NCBI RefSeq assembly: GCF_024362695.1
Contig: NC_065426.1
Span: forward strand, 1,488,001-1,552,000
Source of the DNA: Pectinophora gossypiella
Taxonomy: Eukaryota; Arthropoda; Insecta; Lepidoptera; Gelechiidae
DNA length: 64,000 nucleotides
Reading direction: 5' to 3'
Under the pieces are notes generated by a model, which was not told the origin of the DNA, did not search any database, and saw nothing but the letters and a program-made list of their open reading frames with translations. This document shows, in pieces, positions 56,401-64,000 of the stretch. Position 1 is the first letter of the stretch. Each line of letters begins with the position of its first letter. Position numbers and translations under genes: made by a program.

Positions 56401-58820
56401 TAACCTGTTTACCATTGCTATAGCATCCAGGTATTTCTTTTTCATGTACCGTGGACCCCCTGTGAATGAGCTAGGTAAATAAATTTTACCAGGTTCTACT
56501 CCACCTTCTCCTAAAATAAACTCGTCATTAATTAATTCTTGGAGTGGAGCTACTCTTAGCCTGTTTTGTTGTTTTGTTTGGCTATTTTTCAAAAACCGCA
56601 AGCGTTCTTCTAAAACTCTACAAAACATATCGACTAACCACTCTTCAGATAAACGACCAAATATGCTAAATCGCGATTCGGATAAAAGTAAACAACGGAC
56701 ATATTTAACCTGATTAAGCTTATTGCCCTTATTATCTCTCATATCTGGATGCCAACCAGTATTTCCGTGAGGATATAAGAGAGGATACTGGAAAGTCTCG
56801 TATAAGGAATCCATTATATCTATTGTTCGAGGCCTACCGTCTGCTATCTTTTTGACTACAATACAGCGTGGAGAAAATTCTTCGCGGTCTGTACTAATAA
56901 TTGCGGCAATTTCTTGACCAATAGGTTGATCTCCGAGGATGTTACCGTGAGTCGCACGAGTAGTTTTTTCGAACTTCAAGAAAGCTTCTGATGATACCTC
57001 TAAACTTAATCTTCTAAAACAATTTATGTATGGATTAACTGTGTGCATGAAACCTGTAATCATTCGAACTACCGATTTATCTAAACTTAATTCGCCAGCT
57101 AAACTTTCTCTTTCGCTACTGTCATTTATGTAAAAATTTATATTATTCGGACTTTCATTGTAAGATAAATCAAAGATACGGTGGTAAATACGTCCTTGAA
57201 TTTTTAGAAAAGATATACCTTCTGGATGATGGTAACCGTGGGAAACACCTAGTGCCGAAAATGCAAAAATATTATTGTAAGCGCGTGGTCTATTTAAAAA
57301 AGCTTGATTTGTATAAAATTCTTCATTTAATGGGAGAAAATTCTGAACGTTATAGTCTCCTGAATGACAACACCATTGCCGACGAGATTTCTCTTCTTCG
57401 AACAATGGAGCATTACATCTTGGACATCTATATGTTTGCTCAGACAGAAGCGACGTATTTTTTAAATTATATAATCGAATAGTGCTGAGTTCATGTCCCT
57501 GCTTTTCACCTATTAAATTTTTTGAATATCTCAGCGGTGTTTCTATGTTACGACTATTTTCTGTGTATCTTTGTGCTGCTTTTTGGTTAATTTCGGGGTG
57601 GAGCTCGTAATAACGTTGAACGGCCTCGCGATGAACGTCTGGGTTGCGTTCGTTATAACGTTGAACGGCCTCGCGATGAACGTCTGGGTTGCGTTCGTTA
57701 TAACGTTGAACGGCCTCGCGATGAACGTCTGGGTTGTGTTCATTATATCGTTGAACAGCCTTACGATGAACAGCGGGGTTTCTTTTTGTGTATTTCCTTA
57801 CAGCTTCGCGGTGTGCGTTTTCTTTGCGCGGATTCGGTCCGCGTTTCTGTTTTTTGGGTCGGCCACCTTTATTTTTAACGCATTGATTTTCGACTTCATT
57901 ATCAATTCTTTCTAATAGGACAACTGGTTTCAAAGTTGTCAATTTTAAATCATTTATAGAGTCATTATCAGAATTTTGCACAGAGGTTTTAAGTGGGGCC
58001 AGTGTTGACTGATAGTTCATCAAAATTGAATCTAAAGTTTGATTCACATTCAGTAATGGTGAAGATATTAAATCTACTAAAATGGACTGTGACGTTTCGG
58101 AACTAACCTGCGTTTCATTTTGCCATATAAGATCGTTATTTAATACTCTTAATCGAGTTAATGAGTATTCGGACCCGTCGTAAATTACATTCGCGAGCAA
58201 AAGTTTTGCTAGCGCTTCGGTTGAATTACATTTAAATAAACGTGCTACGTAAGGACCGTCCTCTGGTTTACCCTTTCCTATGTTAATGTTTTTGCTGTTA
58301 ACCGCATGGCTGTTAAAGAAATAATATTCACCATTAAACCGCCAAAAACTAAAAGTATAACCCTGACCCGTAAACAATATGCTATCGGTACTGTCGTTGT
58401 GATTTGAATTGTTTACATTATAAGCGAATTGCGAATCAACAGTATAGTCATTTGTATTAAAAAACACTCTGTTGTCCAATATATTCTTTAACGTTAATAA
58501 ACCTATGTCTTTATTCGCGGGGGTTGTGGGATACGTATTAGAAATGATCCAGTTGTCCTCCATGCTAACTATATGTACGACGTTACTCCCGACGCGAAGC
58601 TCATTGGGTAATTCATCTGGCATAAAATAACTGACACCCCTCTGAAGTAAATATTTTAATTGCATGTAAAGTGTATCCCCCATTTCTAAAATTTCATCAA
58701 TTTCGGCAGTAGTGAAAGATGCGCGATTATGGAACACAGAATAAATTGAAGCGCAAGCTGAGATAACCGTACATTGCGAATTGTTACCTTCATACACATC
58801 GGAGCCTTGGTGTGTTAGAC
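53416..58820 (-). CDS. Helitron Rep/helicase transposase, main exon
   Basis: Rolling-circle transposase: the Rep domain nicks and joins single-stranded DNA, and the PIF1-type 5'-3' helicase unwinds it. Residues count from 58797. About 1-200: Cys-protease-like region with QC at 8-9 and NSH at 162-164. 310-320: GGRPKKQKRG, AT-hook-like. 330-412: 15-residue basic repeats. 457-478: Cys-rich CPRC...CC. 806-816: LTLTCNPNWPE. 869-877: GLPHAHIAF (HUH metal site). 1011 and 1015: the tyrosine pair in KYLFKYMTKG. ~1356: GPAGTGKT Walker A. ~1438: DEAP Walker B. ~1474: GDFRQIPP. ~1727: IHKSQGQT. ~1752: YVALGR. No stop or frameshift, so it looks recently active. The codon at 58797 is GTG; the open frame continues upstream without ATG to a TAA at about 58848-58846. 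TTCATTAG at 58821 is a plausible splice acceptor, so the start is in an upstream exon. Termini not identified. Confidence 0.93.
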
Positions 58821-59594
58821 CTAATGAAGCAGTAAATGTTAGATATTAATGTATTTAATAGATAAGGTAATACACCCTATTACTGACACACCTACTAAAT
58901 TTATTAGAAAAAAAAAAGAAAATTTTCCGTGTTATATAAACAAATATTAATATTCTATTCTAAAGCAATTTTTTGCAAGCGCCTTAACCTCAGTGTGAAC
59001 ATTAAAATTTGAGAAATGATTAGACCGTACCAATAATTTAAGGTGCTAATAATTAGGCAATTTACTATAAAAATATTCAGATATAAGATAACAGGGAATG
59101 CAATAATTAGTATAGGAAAATTAAAATAGGTACCTATTATTAAAAAATAATAATAAACTACACACATAAAATTTCAGTCGGATCAATAAACCTAGGTAGT
59201 GGTAGTGTGTAATCGTTGTCTTGATTTTTTTATAGTTAAAATGGCATTTGTTTAAGCACTTTTACACAATGCCGCCAATTCGTGCCGCACAAAGCAGCAA
59301 AGCAACCGCTGAGCATCAGCCAGTCGCGACAGTCATGTAGAGCAAGCACACTTTGTACTTGAACATCAAAAGTCGATATAATAAATTTGTCAACATTGCC
59401 ATCGTAGCTGTGGCTAAAGTGAAAAAAATACGAAACGCCAACTTTACAATATACAAAATGGCATAACGGTTCTGTAAGTAATGATATGGTACATACAATA
59501 AAAAACTTATGGAATACTGAAACTATGAGTTTAAGACTATCAAATATCATTCTAAGCAACTATGTATCTCGAAAAAATACATACTTAAAATTAC

Positions 59595-59765
59595 GTATAT
59601 TTCCCGTTGGAATAGGCAGAGACCACGCAATTCCACTTACTACGATCCTGACACATCACTTTCGCTTCGACCACTCTTATGCACGCTCGCTGGTTCCCAG
59701 TACTCTTGACCGTGGCTTTTCTTTAAATATCCTGGAATTAATCGAGGTATGTACTACCTAGGCCT
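59595..59765 (-). mobile_element. LINE RT C-terminal/tail fragment
   Basis: Minus-strand relative of 2336: CGAGCGTGCATAAGAGTGGT, TGTGTCAGGATCGTAGTAAG, GTGGTCTCTGCCTATTCC. It lies in the inferred intron. A second tail scrap is at 60065-60100 (TCTGCTTACCCCAATGGGAA). Confidence 0.55.
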
Positions 59766-60187
59766 TCCTCTTCCGATTCTACCAATTATACCGGCATAAT
59801 AAATCTTGTCCATGTCCAAACTATCTAAGCATTCTTTTGTCATTTCTCTTCACTACATCTTCTTTCACAATGGTCCTTTAGCACACTATTTTATGATTCA
59901 AAGTCATGTCACTCATACTCCTCAACGTTCTCATTAATAACCTTTTGTCAATATTAATAAAAGATTAAGCAATTAATTACATAATTGTAACATAAATATT
60001 TCATTTAGATAATAAACTGGCTTTAACTCCAATTTCATTCATATTCTCTCTCATAATCTGTTCTCTGCTTACCCCAATGGGAAAGAGGCGAGATATTATG
60101 TAGGTATGCAATGCAGCACTCTATTGACGGAATATTTCGAAGATTTATTATAAAATAACAGTAAAACGTACTACCACTGTGTACTAT

Positions 60188-60765
60188 GTAATTTCAAAAT
60201 TTAGATTCTAATGTATTCAACTAAATATTATTTCTGACTTTTTATTTGATAGATTTTGAAGTCAGTCAGTAAAAATATAATGTAGGTATATATACTATGT
60301 TATTTCAGACTAATACAGGTGAAGTATATTTGTCAAAAATTTAAAAAAAATCCAGGCAAGTGCGATTTCGACTCGCGCACCTAAGGTTCCGTCCACAGAA
60401 AAGGTCAGTAAAAAAAAATCTGATGGCGAAATCCAAGTATCTAGATATAAGACGATTGAGTTGAACATCACTTAAGCTATAGGCATCAAATAAAGAATAA
60501 TAAATACTACGTTAGAATGGTCTGTCTCGCTCCTACTTATGCGTTAAACGTGTATTTATAATACATACTTACATACACAGAATTTTCCTTTACTAACCTT
60601 TTCCGTGGACGAAAGTTTAGGTACATGTACACATAATAATATAGTATAACATAACATAGTATATATACCTACATTATATTTTTACTGACTGACTTCAAAA
60701 TCTATCAAATAAAAAGTCAGAAATAATATTTAGTTGAATACATTAGAATCTAAATTTTGAAATTA
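60188..60765. mobile_element. Foldback element with identical ~116-bp arms
   Basis: Arms 60188-60303 and 60650-60765 are exact reverse complements by eye (GTAATTTCAAAATTTAGATT outermost, ATATATACTATGTTAT innermost). Inside, CCGTCCACAGAAAAGGTCAG at ~60391 pairs imperfectly with CTAACCTTTTCCGTGGACG at ~60595. No ORF. Identity of the arms implies recent insertion or conversion. Confidence 0.85.
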
Positions 60766-60769
60766 CATT

Positions 60770-62200
60770 TTATTTGTTTTATTTGTAACTCGAGAGTGTC
60801 ACTAATAATATTAATACGCCAGCGACCAGGTACCTTCGTTAACAAAACACTGGAATATAACATGTCTTATAATTTGTTTAATGTATGTAGTGTCCGACAC
60901 ACCCTTGACCGAACACAAGTTTCCTAATTTTTAACTGTTTTTCAACCATAAGTTGGAAATTTCTAAACCAATTTTGATGAGACTTGCATTATTTCCTATG
61001 TTGGACGATGCTTAATCCCATAAACAAGCATTATTGCAATACGATTTGTAGTTGCTAAGAAATGCATGGACAAACATACATGCATATATACGGAATTTGG
61101 CACACATTACAATATATGGGCCAAATTGATAACCTTTTTTTTGAAGTTGGTTAAAAATGGAATTAGATTATTTTCCTTCAGTCCCCACCACATGGTCATC
61201 AAGATATATAACCATAACCCTAACCATATTCAAAATATAGACAAACCTACATACACTCTTTGACAGTAATTTAAAAAAGTTTCTTGTAGACAAATGTTAT
61301 TATAGCATTCAAACTTTTTTTTTCAGATATAAACTAAATACTTCAAAGCTTCGATATCTCTATCTCTATATACTTACTTGTTTGATACAATTTTGTAATT
61401 ATAAATAGCTGTGTTATATAATTAAGTAGATAACTTTATAATAATTTTGTTACCTATTTACTAATTTCTATAATTCTTAGTTAGATAGTTAAAATATCTT
61501 ATAATATTATTATAACATTGGTTATAGTTGTATTTAACCATCTGTAGTAACTTGTCACTTTGGATAAAATACCTACACTACTCCTACGCATAAAACAGAC
61601 ATACTTAGTTGGCTTTTTCACGATTTTAGAGAAAGGTTTAACTTTTCACACAGAATATTAATATAGTGACTGCTATAGCATAGAATAAGTAATAATACTA
61701 TGGTCATAGGTTAACTTGTGTGTGTATTATAATTTGTTACAGACCTACTTATTACAGGTCATCTAATGAGTGATGTTACTGTTGTGCTACAACATGGGTT
61801 GCTGTCAAACCAGAATTACACTCGGATGGTTATAATTCAAAAAGGATTCAATCTTATTATTATTATCTATAGTCTTATGATCTCCATCTAAATTTATCAT
61901 AGGTTAACTAACTTACTTCATATACCTACCAACCTACTTACTTAATTCTAAAAAAATATTAATAGTAATTAACTACCTATCGCCTATTCTAGTCACACAG
62001 CATAAGTAGGGGCAATGCAATTGATTTAAATAGATACCTAGGTACCTAATGCCTGTTATTAAGTAAAGATTTTTCCATGGCTGATATCAAGCGGCTATTT
62101 TAGACATTATAATCATCATAAAATCAATCGATCGTTTCTTAAAATGGATTTCACATAAAAAAATGTGCATTAAGTATTAAGCTCCTTAAAATTTAAATAG
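60770..62200. other. AT-rich intronic DNA, no gene seen
   Basis: Low-complexity AT with no supported ORF. A 65-codon frame at 61066-61263 has no recognisable motif. Confidence 0.4.
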
Positions 62201-62208
62201 GTACTTAC

Positions 62209-62302
62209 CGGCACCGATGCAGGTAACAGCAGTCTCTTCGTCGTCGACGCGACGGCGAAGCATTGTAGAGCACACTGGAATTTCAACGCTTGAACGCTTC
62301 AT
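62209..62302 (-). CDS. Helitron gene, upstream coding exon (inferred)
   Basis: Ninety-four bases between GTTTACAG (acceptor, 62304-62303) and GTAAGTACC (donor from 62208). The exon begins with ATG and encodes 31 residues starting MKRSSVEIPVC, followed by one spare base. Splicing to 58820 keeps the frame and leads into a HQGS...GNNSQC stretch, giving the main exon a proper start. Composition is less AT-rich than the flanks. Support rests on splice consensus, phase and the lack of an ATG in the main exon, not on transcripts. Confidence 0.6.
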
Positions 62303-62570
62303 CTGTAAACAAACCACTTCTGTACTATATGTGTTTATCTAATAGACAATAAAATAAGAATTACTTATAGCTTTTAAGTAGGTAAGTACTTACCTTTTAA
62401 TGTGTTCACTTTCATTATGTGGAAAAGAGAAAATCAGTACAGAAAGTTAAATATCTTACAATTATAATTGTTTATATGGCTAACTTTTATACTTTTAAAG
62501 ATTATTACCTTATAATATAACTACATATTTAAAAATAATTGTTAAATTATTAATAACAAAATCGACTTAC

Positions 62571-62657
62571 CTTTGGAAATCTTGAAATACAAGTGAAAAA
62601 ACGCTTGTCACTTTTTCGCGCCAACGGTTTGGGTACGAATTTACTTTTTTTTTCCAT
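62571..62657 (-). CDS. Possible first coding exon of the Helitron gene
   Basis: An ATG at 62657-62655 opens 29 codons (MEKKSKFVPKPLARKSDKR...) ending exactly in phase at CCAAAG|GTAAGTCG. Joining to 62302 continues in frame. Alternatively, a second donor at 62393 (TTAAAAG|GTAAGTAC) would make this region 5' untranslated, with translation starting at 62302. The peptide is basic and unrecognised. Confidence 0.4.
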
Positions 62658-62885
62658 GAGACTAACAAAGAAATTCTGCCAAAACAGATTCAAACAGCCA
62701 ATATTGAAAAACATTGAAGTACTTTTTTACGTCACTTGGTCGCATAGATATCGATGGAATTAATAAATAAGCAATATAAAATCTGATTGCTTTTTGTCAC
62801 ATCAGTACCATTTAACTTTTTTAAATAAGCGACAATGATTGAGTATTTTCATTCATTTTTCCGTGGGTTTTTGGCGGGAAAGTTG
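62600..62885. promoter_or_regulatory. Putative Helitron promoter region with E2F-like motifs
   Basis: TTTTTCGCGCCAA (62612-62624) and TTGGCGGGAAAG (62871-62882) match the E2F/DP consensus core TTTSSCGC. They lie in and just upstream of the candidate first exon. Function is inference from sequence only. Confidence 0.3.
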
Positions 62886-64000
62886 CTTTCTTCATTGAAA
62901 AATCTTTTTTTTTTTTCTTATTTTGTCACCACTTGCAATTGGTCCGAGGACCATAAGCAGGTCTGGGGGGCTACCGTTCCTTCATTTTATCAGTCGGGTG
63001 TTTTGAATAATCTAAATATTTAATACGAAGTAAACAAGTGCCTAATCAAAAACATTCGCTTTAGTGTTATTATATTGGAAAAATATATAAATATAAAGTA
63101 TAAATAAATATTCAATAAACAAAGTGGTGGTGGATCTATTTTCGCTTCGTGCCAAGAAGCCGCTTCATACATTTGGCTGTATGGGTTATGTTCCCTTTGC
63201 CTGTCCTACTATGGACAAAACAAAATAACAAAAAAAAAGTATATATTTATTTTATTTTTTTAGACTTTTTGGCTGGAACGGGACAGTTGTTTTCTTCATT
63301 GAATAATCTTAAATCTAAATAATTCATACGAAGTGGTGTTTTGTGGTTAATGACCGCATTAAGTTAGTCGGAAACCATTCGCGACACTGTTATTATATCG
63401 GAATATTCAATAAACAAAGTGTATCTATCTATTTTCCCTTCGTGCCAACAAGCCGCTTCATAACTCCAAAGTTTATGCGGACTTTTGAGTTAATTCGTTT
63501 AGGGTTCCTGAGTAGCAGTCTGCTCCGAGGATGGGGGCTTAGGTTTCATCATTCATCGTCATCACCTTTTATCATTTCATTAATCATCAAGAAAAAAAAA
63601 ATACGTAAGACATAGCTGTATGGGCATAGTTTCCTTTGCCTTACCCTTCGGGGAAAACAAAAAAGAAATATTTTTTTTTGTCTCGTTCGTGAACCTTGTG
63701 TTTTCGGCGGGAAACGGGAACGGGACAGTTGCTTTCTTCATTGAGTAATCTAAATAATTAATACGAAGTGGTGTTTTGTGGTTAATGATCGCATTAAGTT
63801 AATCGGAAGATATTCGCGAGTGTTATTATATTGGAGTATTCAATGAACAAAGTGTATCTGCCTATTTTCGCTTCGTGCCGGGAAGCCGCTTCATAACTCA
63901 AAAGTTTATGCGGACTTTTGAGTTAATTCGTTTGGGGTTCGGAGTAGAAGTCTACTCCGAGGGTGGGGGCTTAGGTTTCATCATCATCACCTTTCATCAT
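62866..64000. repeat. Three direct repeats of ~400-440 bp
   Basis: Units start near 62866, 63263 and 63700. They share GTTGCTTTCTTCATTGAATA, AATACGAAGTGGTGTTTTGT, TATTCAATAAACAAAGTG, TTCGCTTCGTGCC and GAAGCCGCTTCATAA; units 2 and 3 also share AGTTTATGCGGACTTTTGAG. Units 1 and 2 end near GTATGGG...TTTCCTTTGCCT, and unit 3 leaves the window. No coding capacity. They may be an LTR-like or promoter repeat upstream of the Helitron. Confidence 0.75.

Larger units (their letters stand above)
58821..62208 (-). other. Inferred 3.4-kb intron of the Helitron gene
   Basis: Donor G|GTAAGTACC at 62208 and acceptor ACTGCTTCATTAG ending at 58821. It joins codons in phase (one base from the upstream exon, two from the main exon, making a Gly codon). 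The interior is AT-rich, with a LINE fragment (-) at 59600-59760 and a foldback element at 60188-60765. Bases 59230-59490 are somewhat GC-richer but unrecognised. Confidence 0.55.

Noticed and set aside
53416..58797. Helitron ORF starting at 58797
   Set aside because: The codon there is GTG, an unlikely start in a eukaryote, and the frame stays open upstream into a conserved-looking stretch. I extended the exon to the acceptor at 58821 instead.
59236..59559. 107-codon ORF inside the Helitron intron
   Set aside because: No motif, overlaps a second frame equally open, and no splice sites at its edges.

Overview
The window reads as nuclear DNA of an insect, most likely a moth or butterfly. It is AT-rich and almost entirely made of interspersed repeats. 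tRNA-derived SINEs carry A- and B-box heads, non-LTR retrotransposon 3' ends finish in ATTTGATTTGATTTTG-type or (ATC)n tails, and there are many short terminal-inverted-repeat (TIR) elements. Bacterial-style features (operons, ribosome binding sites) are absent. The lepidopteran assignment is inferred from repeat style; no host gene could be identified by product. For reference, five SINE families are called A to E here: A has a tRNA head and an ACCCACACGATAGAAGAAG tail; B ends in CAGCAGTGGGACGTATATAG; C has a tRNA/5S rRNA-like head; D ends in AAAACGGGATAACGCT; E contains CTTGCGATGGATGTA. Layout: 1-39763 is a dense patchwork of SINEs, 5'-truncated LINE fragments, small palindromic DNA elements and older tandem repeats, often nested. 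One possible host signal lies at about 25760-26040: a GC-rich promoter-like patch with a 5' splice donor on the minus strand. A 98-base gap lies at 39764-39861. From 39862 to 42440 are two tandem blocks of a ~254-bp repeat, each closed by a (GTCA)n microsatellite. From 42560 to 44360 is a ~222-bp tandem array on the minus strand in which each unit looks like a small exon with acceptor and donor, followed by a terminal exon with a poly(A) signal. From 44745 to 53205 is a large inverted structure: two diverged ~0.7-kb arms face each other around a ~5-kb, ~164-bp satellite with a dimeric (165+164 bp) higher-order pattern and a separate 1.5-kb TIR element. The one large intact gene is a Helitron rolling-circle transposase on the minus strand. 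Its main exon (53416-58820) encodes an N-terminal cysteine-protease-like region, an AT-hook-like stretch with 15-residue repeats, a Cys-rich region, the Rep nuclease (HAH motif and two tyrosines) and a complete PIF1-type helicase. The main exon has no ATG before its first conserved block. Phase-compatible upstream exons at 62209-62302 and 62571-62657 with good splice sites supply the start across a 3.4-kb intron. The intron holds a 116-bp inverted repeat whose arms are identical by eye. Upstream of the gene are three ~400-bp direct repeats. Helitron termini were not identified, so whether the arms and satellite belong to the transposon is open.
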